DNA from: Guillardia theta CCMP2712
Taxonomy: Eukaryota > Cryptophyceae > Pyrenomonadales > Geminigeraceae
Length of the DNA stretch: 64,000 nucleotides
Reading direction: 5' to 3'
NCBI RefSeq assembly: GCF_000315625.1
Contig: NW_005434642.1
Span: 65,080-129,079, forward strand
Position 1 is the first letter of the stretch, and every line of letters begins with the position of its first letter. This document shows, piece after piece, positions 35,667 through 46,763 of this stretch. The notes beneath the pieces are model-generated. The model saw only the letters and a program-made list of their open reading frames with translations. It did no database searches and was not told the DNA's origin. The translations under genes and the position numbers were made by a program.

Positions 35667-36745
35667 ATGATACCTCCCAACAAGTCGTTGGTGAAATATG
35701 ATAACCCGGTCCTCCTAGCCAACGCTAGCAAGTCGAAATCGTCTCAGGCCAAGTCTGATGCGGCGGGGTCTCCATCAAAGAACGAGAAGTCGCACTCGCT
35801 GTATCAGCCGGAAGAGATTCTGAATGCAATCATTCCTCCCAGGTGTTCATCACTCAGCACCCAGACATTGGTTGTTGCCCACGTAACATGAAATGCAGGG
35901 AATGGAACGAAGGCGGTCAAGTATGGGTTCAACATGTGTCAAGTTCGCCTGCTACGCGTCTGGATGTTGTCAACTTGCAGGTGAGTAGAGGCCAGGAGTG
36001 TCGTTGGATGTTGGATGATGCCGTGCAGGAATTGTTGGATAACAAGCTGCAACAACGAAAAGCGCGAGAGACGGGGATCTGTCCTGTGCGAGAAGAGCTG
36101 TACAAGGAGACTTTCGATGAGATCATCCGACAGGTTGGTCGACGAGCAGAGAAGGGGGAAGGAGGAGAGGACCTGACGATCTCTCAGGTGACGGTCAACT
36201 GCGCCGAGCGAGGGCTGCTGATGATCAGAGTGCGAGATGAGATTCAGATGACTCGGTCGGCCTATCAGACTCTTTACGAAAGCAGGTTTCTCGAGTTGCT
36301 GTTGGAGAGGCGTCTGCGTGACATGTGGTACCAGCATTGCTTTTGGCATCCGAAAGGTCCTGCAAGCCAAGCAGAATCGAACTGCGATGAGGAGGACGAT
36401 AGAGCGGCTCTTGGAGAATAACGAGACCCTCCGAGAAGAGATCAGCATGCTCAAGGTTCTTTCGGCTTCAAGAATACTTGCCTGCACTCTCACAATTTAC
36501 TGTGCGGCCGCAGCAAAAAGCGACATCGATCGAGAAGAACTCTAACAAGCTAAGAGAGGTAAAGAGCGCCTGGTGTGAGGCTTGACCTGACGCTCCTGCA
36601 GCAAGAGAAAGGCAAACATCTTGATGAGGTCGCAGCGCTCAAGTCGGAATACTCCGATCGCAAGAAGCAACTAGAGATACAGATCGGCCTCGTGCAAGCT
36701 CCTCCAGCTGCTGACAGCAAGAAGCAGAGCGACGAGACCAAGTGA
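35667..36745 (+). CDS. DNALI1: Axonemal inner-arm dynein light chain p28 (DNALI1)
   Basis: Exons 35667-35842, 35899-35980, 36029-36133, 36188-36285, 36335-36455, 36514-36558 and 36602-36745 join in phase to 256 aa, with introns of 56, 48, 54, 49, 58 and 43 nt. The N-terminus MIPPNKSLVKYDNPVL is the invariant start of the p28 family and fixes the start codon. Further hallmarks are ILNAIIPPREW, TGICPVREELYKETFDEIIR, VTVNCAERGLLMIRVRDEI and YQTLYESSIAFGIRK, followed by a coiled coil. The protein binds the stem of single-headed inner-arm dyneins of the kind encoded at 13272-26079, and is needed for their assembly on doublet microtubules. The two genes lie 9.6 kb apart on opposite strands, with three other genes between them. 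Confidence 0.95.
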
Positions 36746-36968
36746 GGGCTCTCCTCTGAGATGTACATCCATCGGATTCGAGCTTGCCGATTTCAAAATC
36801 GAACAACGAAAGAAGTAAATAAACTTGAAATGCAAACATGTCCGCCTCTCGATGTCCTTCTGAGACCTGATTGAACAACCGAAGTTGTCCAGAATGTCTT
36901 GTGGCGGGATACAGGAACATCAATCTGACGGGTGCACAGGCTTCAAAATCAGTGAAGTAACGGATCCG

Positions 36969-37658
36969 CTAGTCTTCCCTTTCTATTGAGATGCGTTGCC
37001 TGACCTTCATCAGGCTCTCTCCTAGAACATTCAAGCATCCAGTCTTCCAGTTCTTGGGGTCTCTCGCTAGATCCTCGCCAACTCCAACACCCCAGACTGC
37101 ATCGTCGGGTGATGCTTCGGCTAGATGAAGCTCGTTGGTGCATAGAAGAACTTCTTTGAGAAGCTTCGAGCTGGTGAACTTGGAGTAGAGCAGCTGCACT
37201 GCTATAAAGTCTCTGACGGACCCCCACGCGGTAGGGTTGAAGTCTTTCACTGATCGACCCAACTGCTTGCACTTCCTGGGGTTCCCGCTGTTTGCGAGGA
37301 TTTGCTTTGCCAAATCGTGGTTTTGATCCTTGATCCTCTGCGACGAAGAGCTCTTGTATGCCTCCACTCCAGCCCTCGCAAACATCCCTTGCTCGCCATT
37401 CCACGGCAATATTGACTGCATGCCGAAGAGATCCGCTTTGGCGAGCATGATGCCGGCCTCGGAAGTCTGAAGTTGCACACCCTCGAACTGGAAGGGCTCG
37501 GCATGCACGTAGAAGTTACTGAAGGAGCCGAAGGGGATGGAGGGAGAGCTGTCGTAGAAGGGAAGGATGCATGCTCTGTCCCCCATCCACTGGACGGACA
37601 TGCGGCCATGCCGAGGGTGGTGGATCACTACATAGGGCTCGCGCTCCTGCTGCGCCAT
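36969..37658 (-). CDS. NADAR (YbiA/RibX-like) domain protein
   Basis: Single-exon frame of 229 aa from ATG 37658; the frame stays open to 38006, but that part overlaps the first exon of the divergent gene. The domain shows GSFSNFYVHAEPFQFEGVQ, then SEAGIMLAKADLFG, ILANSGNPRKCKQLGRSVKD, FIAVQLLYSKFTSSKLLKEV and AEASPDDAVWGVGVG, ending GCLNVLGESLMKVRQRI. These are the NADAR family positions, including the conserved Glu of SEAG where typical members have SVEH. Family members cleave N-glycosidic bonds in riboflavin precursors (RibX/YbiA) or remove ADP-ribose from nucleobases. Which reaction applies is not readable. It is divergent from the secreted Cys-rich gene, with about 165 bp between starts. 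Confidence 0.85.
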   Translation of the reverse strand: MAQQEREPYVVIHHPRHGRMSVQWMGDRACILPFYDSSPSIPFGSFSNFYVHAEPFQFEGVQLQTSEAGIMLAKADLFGMQSILPWNGEQGMFARAGVEAYKSSSSQRIKDQNHDLAKQILANSGNPRKCKQLGRSVKDFNPTAWGSVRDFIAVQLLYSKFTSSKLLKEVLLCTNELHLAEASPDDAVWGVGVGEDLARDPKNWKTGCLNVLGESLMKVRQRISIERED

Positions 37659-37824
37659 TGCGACCGCAGGGGTATCATTGCATGCCCGCCTCAGAGGCCT
37701 TGGGTTATGCAGATGACGCGATCGGGCTGCGGGCGAGATGGAGGAGGAGGGAAGGAGAAGCGAATGCTGGGGTGATGGAGAGCCTTGATCTCGAAGAAGA
37801 CATATGCCACTGATCTGATTCAAC

Positions 37825-38965
37825 ATGAAACCCTTCCTCTCTCTCAATGCTCCCCTCCTCGTGCTTGCTCTGCTCATAGCCTGCCACATACGCGGCGGCT
37901 CTAGCAGGAGAGTGAGTGAGGTGCGCAATGTCGATGCCATGGAGCCATCGGAGTCTGAGAAGGTCGAGCCTCTTCTACTATGTGATAGAAAAGTTGTCTG
38001 ATTCATTCTCTGTCAAGATCTCGTACGCTGCTCAGCAAGCCGCCGCTGCAAACGTCGCCAAAGGATCATGGCAGCCGAAGCAGGTTCTCCTTCACGAGAA
38101 GCTTGTGTTGTCTTCCTCCCCCCTCCCCCTCCACTCTTTGCTCTCTCCCTCTCCCTCCTTTCCTCTCTTGTCCTTATGACTAGACTGATAGACCTCTGGG
38201 CAGACGAGGTTCTCGGAGAGGATCGAGGGACCCCCTCCCTCTCGCTGCGTCAACGGGTGCGTCTCAAAATGTGTGCCTGAGTGCATGGGAAACCCGAACA
38301 CGGACAGCCTGTGCACTGAAGACTGTGAGAAGTAGGACAAGCACAGCTGAGCTCCGTCCTCTTGCGGCTGACAGGTTGCTTCCAGGTACTGCAAGAGGGA
38401 TTGCATGCTCCGACCCAACTCCGAGTACCCAGGAGCAGAGAAGAAGGTCAAAGTCAAGTTTCTCCCACCCATACAACTCATGAGCTCCAGCAACGGTGAC
38501 ATAGATCCATGCTCTCCTTGTGACTCCCCCGCTCACCACAACTTCCTCCTCAGCTGTCCTCCCACATCAATCGCCCAAGATGGACAGCTTGGCGCTGGGC
38601 CCAACCGAGTGCGAGCCTCACTGCAACTTTGAGTGCAACACTGAGTGTGAGAGGAAGTACGAGTTTCCATGGAAGGTTGTAGACATCCACTCTCCTCCCT
38701 CCCTCCCTCCCTCCCTCCCTCGCCTCCTCCCTCCCTCCCTTCTCACTCCCTCGCCTCCTCCCCACCCTCCCCTCACTTCATCGCTCGCTTCCTCTGACGC
38801 AGTTCCCCTCCTCAGTGCCCAGCAGAGTGCAAGAGAGACTGTGCGGACTACTGCAAGCCTCTCACCACCGGCCGGTTGAACAATGGCGAGTCACTTCACC
38901 GTTGCGTGCGTTCTCTGAAGGCTGAGCAGGAGACAAGCTCGTGCGAGAGGATGAGGACAGTCTGA
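37825..38965 (+). CDS. Secreted cysteine-rich protein, function unknown
   Basis: ATG 37825 opens a signal peptide (NAPLLVLALLIACHI). Downstream exons, joined on GT-AG sites, carry ISYAAQQAAAANVAKGSWQP, then RCVNGCVSKCVPECMGNP with LCTEDCEK, YCKRDCMLRPNSEYPGAEKK, ECEPHCNFECNTECERKYEF and a last exon starting CPAECKRDCADYCKPLTTG, stopping at 38965. Cys pairs are spaced CxxxC throughout, about 18 in all, suggesting disulphide-bonded helices or metal binding. The exon 1-2 junction (37880-38020) is not resolved. A pyrimidine microsatellite (CTCC units, about 38694-38760) lies in the intron before the last exon. I do not recognise a named family. Export is inferred from the signal peptide, and plastid targeting is possible too. 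Confidence 0.7.
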
Positions 38966-39348
38966 GGCGGGTCCTCAGGTCGACAGAACGGCAGCTTCCC
39001 CCCAAGCTTGTGGTGCCATCAGGGAATATTGCTCTCCGATGGCTCTCGGGTATGTTGACTGCCATTGGGAGTGACACAACTCACATACTTGTCAGTCACA
39101 TTCACGGTTTTGTGTTTGCTGACCATTCTTCTTATTCTTTATCGGTTGTACGGTATCGCTCCCTCCTCTCTTCTCACCAACACAACACCTGACAACCAGC
39201 AAACAGGAGGGAAAACTTATGTAGCAATGTATTCTAAAGACAAAGCATGAAGTCAGTGAGTCTTATTAGTGATGCTTACAGTACAATAACAGCGTGCCAG
39301 GAACTAAAGATTTTTCACGACCTTCGAGTCCATGAAATTTCAACCTTT
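38966..39348. other. Convergent 3' flanks, no gene
   Basis: The space between the stop of the secreted Cys-rich gene and the stop of the TACC-like gene. It contains only short frames and ordinary composition. Confidence 0.4.
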
Positions 39349-42300
39349 TCACGCCTTCGATTTCTCTAAGTCCGTCATGAGCTCATTGCAGATGGCTGTT
39401 AACTGTTGGTTCTCGGAAACTTTCAAGTCCAGCTCGTTCTTAAGCGCCTTCTTCTCCATCTCCGCCTTCTGCATCTGAACGCGCAGAAGCTTGATCTCCT
39501 TCTCGCTGCAGTCAGACGCCAGCAGGGCCCAACCCTCGTCTCACCTTCTCAAGATCCCCACCTCCCGCTTTCGACTGCTGCGAGGCTGCGGTCTTCAACT
39601 CGAGGTTCTCAGCCTGGGCAGGCAAGGGGTCAGGACAGAGGAGGAGCAACAAGACACCTACCTCTAGCTTGCTCACCCTTCCCTCGAGCTCCGCCTTTGC
39701 TGCATTGGAGGACTTGAGCGTCTGCTCCAGCGTCGCGTACTCGATCTTGTAGTTCTCCGTCTTCCTCCTCTGCTCGATCAACTCCTGCAGAAGGACGAGT
39801 TGAGGGCAAGCGGGAGGAGGAGGAGAGAGGAAGAGCAAGGGAGAGAAGAGATGAGGGGGAGGGAGGGAGGAGATGGAGGAGGAGGTACCTGCTGAGCCAT
39901 CTGCGCCTTGACATTCAGGGTAACGATGTTGGAGTCGCGCTCGCTGATGGACTTCTCTGCGCTGGAGAGCTTCTCTGCCAGCAGCGCGCACTCCCTGCTC
40001 CTGCTCTCCGACTCCTTCATCACCCTCTCCTCCAGCTCCTTGATCTTCTCCTCTCGCACTGCCCCCTGCTGCTGGCAGCTCCTCAGGATCTCGTTGGTCT
40101 CGAGGAGGCTCTGCGACAGGTCGCTGTTCTTGGCGTCTGCCGCGGCGTAATACTCCTTGAGCTTCGTGTACCTCCCGTGAAGCTCGTTGAACGCTGCCTC
40201 CAGCTCCTACACGATCCAGTCAGAAGGATGGAGGAGAACTCTGACCTTTAAGGGAGCGACTGAGTGAGAGCGGAAGGGGAGGAGCAAAGCGGAAGAGAAG
40301 GAGAGGAGCGGGGAATACATCAGCATAGTTCTTGGTCTCTGTCAACTCCTTAGAGAGCTTCTTGTTCTCCTGCCTCTCCTTCTCGAGGATGCCAGCCATC
40401 TCGTCGACCGTGTTGTCTGCCTCCTGCACCAGAGGCTGTCAATCGCAGGAGCAAAAGGAGGAGGGGGAGGAGACACAGACCTTGATAGCAACTTGAAGCC
40501 TCTCGTTCTCAGTCGTCATGGACTTCTTGACGTCCTCCAGCTCCTTCTCAGCTGCCGCGAGCTTGCTGGTGATCTGTCGCTTCTCGTTGTCAAGCTTGGC
40601 TTGCAGGGCTTCAGTGTTGTAGCTCGAGATTCGCTCCACGTCCTCCAGCGTGTACAGCTGGCGGGCTCTTCCCGACGATGTGAAGGCCGAGGGCTCGACG
40701 GGTGCAGCAGCAGGAGGAGCCGGGTTGACCGTCTTGAGTACGTCCCACTCGCTTGAGATCTCCCACACGACCTTCTCCTTCTCCTTCTCCTTCTTCTCCT
40801 CCTCCGTCTTCCCTTCCCTCTCCTCAGGATGGCCCGCCGGCTTCACGGCTGCCTGCATCGCTTCCCTGTCGTCCTCGCAAACGTCGGAGATCCTGAGGTC
40901 AGCCATGTCCAGCACGTCGTCCTCGTCCAAGAGGTCACAGAGAGCGTTGGCGTTGTCGAGGGCCCCGGGGGATAAGGTGAGACGATTCTGACGCGCCATA
41001 AGTTACAAAAGGAAGCAAAGGAGAAGAGAAGGACAGGGAAGGAGGAGAAGAGAAAGAGCAAATCAACTGAAAGGGGCCTGCAAACAAGAGACATACCTTA
41101 CTGATGGACGAGTGCGGCGAGGGCAACGGGACCTTGAAAGCTGGAGAAAAGACTGACGACAACTCCTTGCAGTCCGCGCACTTGCATCCTGCCTTCCTGA
41201 TGCACTTCACCTCCCCTGAGCTCTCCTCCTTCCCTCCAATGCAGATAGACGCCATCGCCTTGCAGTCCGAGCACGTGCACCCCGCCCGCCGAAGACACAC
41301 CTCTCCTCCTTCCTGCGCCGCCGCCGCCTCGTCCTCTACGGCCTCCGTAGGCTTGGTCGTCTCCTCTGCCTCTGCCTCTGCCTCTGCCTTGGCGACTTCC
41401 TCCTCTGCCATCGCCTGCTCCACCTCCTCTTCCTTGGCCACTTGCTCGTCAGCAGCCTCCTTGACATCCGCCTGCTCCTGCTCCTGCTCCTCGGGCTTCG
41501 AGTCAACCTCCTCCTCCTCCTTCTTGAGAGGAGTGACCGCAAGGGTGATCCCCGCCATCGCAAGGCAGTCCGCGCACTTGCATCCTGCCTTCCTGATGCA
41601 CTTCACCTCCCCTGAGCTCTCCTCCTTCCCTCCAATGCAGATAGACGCCATCGCCTTGCAGTCCGAGCACGTGCACCCCGCCCGCCGAAGACACACCTCT
41701 CCTCCTTCCTGCGCCGCCGCCACCTCGTCCTCTACGGCCTCCGTAGGCTTGGTCGTCTCCTCTGCCTCTGCCTCTGCCTCTGGCTTGGCGACTTCCTCCT
41801 CTGCCATCGCCTCCTCTTCCTTGACCACTTGCTCGTCAGCAGCCTCCTTGACATCCTCCTTGACATCCGCCTGCTCCTCCTCGGGCTTCGAGTCAACCTC
41901 CTCCTCCTCCTTCTTGAGAGGAGTGACCGCAAGGGTGATCCCCGCCATCGCAAGGCAGTCCGCGCACTTGCATCCTGCCTTCCTGATGCACTTCACCTCC
42001 CCTGAGCTCTCCTCCTTCCCTCCAATGCAGATAGACGCCATCGCCTTGCAGTCCGAGCACGTGCACCCCGCCCGCCGAAGACACACCTCTCCTCCTTCCT
42101 GCGCCGCCGCCACCTCGTCCTCTACGGCCTCCGTAGGCTTGGTCGTCTCCTCTGCCTCTGCCTCTGCCTCTGCCTCTGACTTGGCGACTTCCTCCTCTGC
42201 CATCGCCTCCTCCTCCTTGACCACTTGCTCGTCAGCAGCCTCCTTGACATCCTCCTGCTCCTGCTCCTGCTCCTCGGGCTTCGAGTCAACCTCCTCCTCC

Positions 42301-43867
42301 TCCTTCTTGAGAGGAGTGACCGCAAGGGTGATCCCCGCCATCGCAAGGCAGTCCGCGCACTTGCATCCTGCCTTCCTGATGCACTTCACCTCCCCTGAGC
42401 TCTCCTCCTTCCCTCCAATGCAGATAGACGCCATCGCCTTGCAGTCCGAGCACGTGCACCCCGCCCGCCGAAGACACACCTCTCCTCCTTCCTGCGCCGC
42501 CGCCGCCTCGTCCTCTACGGCCTCCGTAGGCTTGGTCGTCTCCTCTGCCTCTGCCTCTGCCTCTGCCTCTGGCTTGGCGACTTCCTCCTCTGCCATCGCC
42601 TGCTCCACCTCCTCTTCCTTGGCCACTTGCTCGTCAGCAGCCTCCTGGACATCCTCCTTGACATCCGCCTGCTCCTGCTCCTGCTCCTGCTCCTCGGGCT
42701 TCGAGTCAACCTCCTCCTCCTCCTTCTTGAGAGGAGTGACCGCAAGGGTGATCCCCGCCATCGCAAGGCAGTCCGCGCACTTGCATCCTGCCTCCCTGAT
42801 GCACTTCACCTCCCCTGAGCTCTCCTCCTTCCCTCCAATGCAGATAGACGCCATCGCCTTGCAGTCCGAGCACGTGCACCCCGCCCGCCGAAGACACACC
42901 TCTCCTCCTTCCTGCGCCGCCGCCACCTCGTCCTCTACGGCCTCCGTAGGCTTGGTCGTCTCCTCTGCCTCTGCCTCTGCCTCTGACTTGGCGACTTCCT
43001 CCTCTGCCATCGCCTCCTCCTCCTTGACCACTTGCTCGTCAGCAGCCTCCTTGACATCCGCCTGCTCCTGCTCCTGCTCCTCGGGCTTCGAGTCAACCTC
43101 CTCCTCCTCCTTCTTGAGAGGAGTGACCGCAAGGGTGATCCCCGCCATCGCAAGGCAGTCCGCGCACTTGCATCCTGCCTTCCTGATGCACTTCACCTCC
43201 CCTGAGCTCTCCTCCTTCCCTCCAATGCAGATAGACGCCATCGCCTTGCAGTCCGAGCACGTGCACCCCGCCCGCCGAAGACACACCTCTCCTCCTTCCT
43301 GCGCCGCCGCCACCTCGTCCTCTACGGCCTCCGTAGGCTTGGTCGTCTCCTCTGCCTCTGCCTCTGCCTCTGCCTCTGACTTGGCGACTTCCTCCTCTGC
43401 CATCGCCTCCTCCTCCTTGACCACTTGCTCGTCAGCAGCCTCCTTGACATCCTCCTGCTCCTGCTCCTGCTCCTCGGGCTTCGAGTCAACCTCCTCCTCC
43501 TCCTTCTTGAGAGGAGTGACCGCAAGGGTGATCCCCGCCATCGCAAGGCAGTCCGCGCACTTGCATCCTGCCTTCCTGATGCACTTCACCTCCCCTGAGC
43601 TCTCCTCCTTCCCTCCAATGCAGATAGACGCCATCGCCTTGCAGTCCGAGCACGTGCACCCCGCCCGCCGAAGACACACCTCTCCTCCTTCCTGCGCCGC
43701 CGCCGCCTCGTCCTCTACGGCCTCCGTAGGCTTGGTCGTCTCCTCTGCCTCTGCCTCTGCCTCTGCCTCTGGCTTGGCGACTTCCTCCTCTGCCATCGCC
43801 TGCTCCACCTCCTCTTCCTTGGCCACTTGCTCGTCAGCAGCCTCCTTGACATCCTCCTTGACATCCG

Positions 43868-43906
<39 letters not shown>

Positions 43907-45079
43907 CGGGCTTCGAGTCAACCTCCTCCTCCTTCTTGAGAGGAGTGACCGCAAGGGTGATCCCCGCCATCGCAAGGCAGTCCGCGCACTTGCATCCTGC
44001 CTTCCTCATGCATGCAACGAGAGCAGGGGCATCAGGCTCGCTTAGTTTCTCCTCGGCATCGACTTGTTTCTTGCTGGTGGTAACTGAGGCGGCTTGCGGT
44101 GCATCAACATTGGCACGTTCTCCATCGGGTTGCTGTGACGGTTCGCCGAGAGGACTGCAAGGGTTTTCCTTTTGATTGCTTTGCAGGTTTGCCTGCTGGA
44201 TTGCCCATTCAATCTCTTCCTCTGAGAATCCCATTTCAGTCATGGAGGCTCGCATCTCCTGGTTCTTTTCATGGCAGCTCTCTTGACAGTCTCCGTCTTT
44301 CGCGTCATCATCTGCAAGAATGTTGTCTTCCAGCCGTGTCATTCAAAACCAACGAGACTTTCAAGCTCACCGATCCGGTCGATGATCTGATCTGAAAGAT
44401 CGTGGAAGGACTGGTTCCCAGCCGCATCCTTCTCTACAGCCGGCTCGCTGGGCTTCTCATCTTTCCCGCTGTCGTCGGCTTGAATCTCAGACACAATCTC
44501 CTCCCACACTTGGTCTGGGAGCATGGGAGGCGGTCGTGAAGAAATCTTTGGAAGCTTCGGCTGCACAGCATCTGGCAGACAAGTGTGAGAGACAACAAGG
44601 GCAGGTGAAACTCTTGGACCTGCTTTTGAGTCCACATGATCTGGATTGAACTTGGGCAAAGACGACTCTTTCACCTTGCTCAAGGACGGCAGGGCAGGAG
44701 GATTTTCAACAAGGAAAGAGAGCCGGATAGCCTTGACTTGAGCCTGGCAAGAAGCAGTCTCAACTAAACAAAAGACCAGGGGTAGATTAATTACTTGTTT
44801 CTGTTCCAAAGTCTGTTGGCAGTCCACCACTGCTTGCTTCTCCGTAGCGTCTCCCAACACAGGCAACGCTAAAGATCGCAAGACGCCACTGTCTCTGACC
44901 CGAAACATGACCTCGTCATCTCCTTCCTCAACAAACTTGAAGTCCGTCCCAGATGTCCAGCACGTGTTCACAGGAGTCTCGGCACTCGCCATTGCCCGTC
45001 GGCAGAGCACTGGGGTCTCGACATTCGACAGATCTTTGAATGCGCCTCTCGACCTCTCTTCTTCCCCTGGAGAAGACAT
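39349..45079 (-). CDS. TACC-like coiled-coil protein with UBA-like segment and tandem Cys-motif repeats
   Basis: A large minus-strand gene of roughly 1700-1800 aa. ATG 45079 starts MSSPGEEERSRGAFKD. A first part ends at 44359 in DQIIDRIGELE. A 47-nt intron (44312-44358) restores frame to MRASMTEMGFSEEEIEWAIQ, which looks like a UBA ubiquitin-binding domain. One exon (44311-41097) then holds a repeat array. Each unit has CLRRAGCTCSDCKAMAS and CIRKAGCKCADCLAMAG (Cys spacing C-x5-C-x-C-x2-C) separated by Glu/Ala/Lys-rich linkers. After a 109-nt intron come coiled-coil exons (40987-39349), including FNELHGRYTKLKEYYAA and a final exon ending ENQQLTAICNELMTDLEK. That end matches the TACC-domain consensus (ENEELTKICDELI). 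TACC proteins bind XMAP215/ch-TOG at spindle poles and basal bodies. The Cys units probably bind metal. TACC assignment rests on the last ~250 residues. Confidence 0.8.
41160..44010 (-). repeat. Coding minisatellite, 387-429 bp units, about 7 copies
   Basis: The unit carrying the CKCADC motif recurs with starts about 41563, 41953, 42346, 42766, 43153, 43546 and 43975, plus a terminal copy near 41169, a spacing of 387-429 bp. The Cys-motif parts are almost identical at DNA level. Length varies only in triplets of the Gln/Glu (CTGCTC) and Ala/Glu (CTCTGC) linker runs. Because of the triplet structure, the opposite strand is also open across 41104-44175. Confidence 0.95.
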
Positions 45080-46763
45080 GTTTGTCTGCACGAACATCAG
45101 AGAAATATGAACCAAAATAGGAAATAATGAGCTCTCTGTAACGCAATTCTAACGAAATTATTGATTACAAAGAGCACAGTGGTATGGATAAGAGGGAGCA
45201 AAGGAAATACATACTTCACTTCACATACGCATCTTGATCAATGTGTGGCAAGCTGTGGCACATTTACAGCAGCATTGTGTGCAAGTTTTAGCAAACGGAA
45301 ACCTAGAGGCACTCGATCTGCTATACATGAAACTACGCTTCGAGCACATGATTGTTGTGAAAAAAATACTATACAAACGCAACAAAACAGAAAAGTACAT
45401 ATGCAGCTTCTGATGACATTCATTCATTGCTTTCGACTCAATATCATCATCTTCACATCGAACTCAGTTCTACTTCTCTCTGTCTGTCATTCACACTTCT
45501 CGCTTGAGCTCCCTTCCTCCCTTCCCTCCCCTCCTGGCGAGGTTTGAAACGGAAAACAAATTCAAATCCTTAGCTACCACCACGCCTCTCAACGGACGAT
45601 AACCGTAAGTAAGGTAGTACGGTCGACGGTTTTAGAGTCCGTTGACCGTGTGCCCGGTGACCGTCTGACAGCGGCAGTGCGGCCCGGCCACCGTCGGCGG
45701 CCCGCCGGTGGAAGTAGTACAGCACGGTTGTTGAGAGTCTAGGCTGGCCGGGCCGCGCGGAGCTCCGAGCCTGAGTCCGCCGCCGCCGCCGTCACCTGGC
45801 CGGCCGCCGTCCCGGCACTGCGGCAAGGCTCCACGGTGGGGCACGGAAGGCTTGCCAAGTCAGCGGTGTATCCGAGGCGGCCTCAGTGACCGTACCGTGG
45901 CAGTAATAGAATTGATGCCAGAGTAGGCAGGGGCCCTGAACCGACTCGGAGATGATCAGTGTACAAAATTGTCGTAGAGTCGGATCTTGAAAATGATCTT
46001 CATCATGTCTGGATGCTTCACATCCTTTTTGTGTGCATTGACTTGTGACGGACTCGGTCTTGAGCAAACTTGAACCTGTCACAGCTTGTTTGCACTACTT
46101 CAAGTTCAGTTTGGCATAGCACACTTTGAAGCCTTACAAACTTGATCGGAAGTTTGAGTAGGATCATGAGTCAAATGGAACTACCAGGAGATCTGGCGGA
46201 AGCCTTGTTTTTTATGTCACGGAGCTTTTGAAAACATTCAAGGAGCTACTTCTGGATTGGCCCCCGTGAACTTGGCAGGCCGGGTGGCCCCAACATCTTC
46301 AAACTTTGAAATGCCTTGAAACGGATGACGGTTCAAGTCCGGTGGCAACATCGCGGCAGCAATCTCTGGTCACAAGTTCTTTACAGTACGGTTCCGTGGC
46401 AAATTTTATCTTTTGGTCTGCTCTCTTCATCAGTGTGCACACTGATGATCTAATACTGAGCCCTCAGGCCATGAAAATCAGGCTTCTTCAGCCTGTGAGA
46501 ATGGACAATCCTTGAACCGTCACGGTTTCGAGGCGTCAGGCCAATTCTGGTCAGGCCGCCAATTCTGGAGCAAAAAACTGTCCGTGACTGGCTAAGTTAC
46601 TTCCCCGTGGGGGGCCCCGGCGTCCGGTGGGCCCGGCCGCCGCAGCCACCGTGGCACGGTGCCACGGTGCCACGACGGTGCGGCCGCGGGGCCAGGCCGG
46701 CCGGGCCCGTGCTGCCACTGAGCCCGCCCCCAGTCGGGGAGCAAGTAGTGGGAGATACCAAAA
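45080..46763. other. Divergent intergenic region with two GC islands
   Basis: No gene is seen. 45590-45960 and 46500-46740 are GC-rich islands with words shared with the left edge of the window (GGCAGTGCGGCCCG, CGGCACTGCGGCA, CTCCGAGCCTGAG). Between them (45960-46500) composition is normal and no frame looks coding. The last part leads into the glycosidase gene. Confidence 0.5.

Noticed and set aside
41104-44175. A 1023-aa open frame on the plus strand, rich in Ser and Ala
   Set aside because: It is the antisense of the repeat array. The triplet repeats keep the opposite strand free of stops, and the minus strand has the Cys motifs, UBA-like segment and phased introns.
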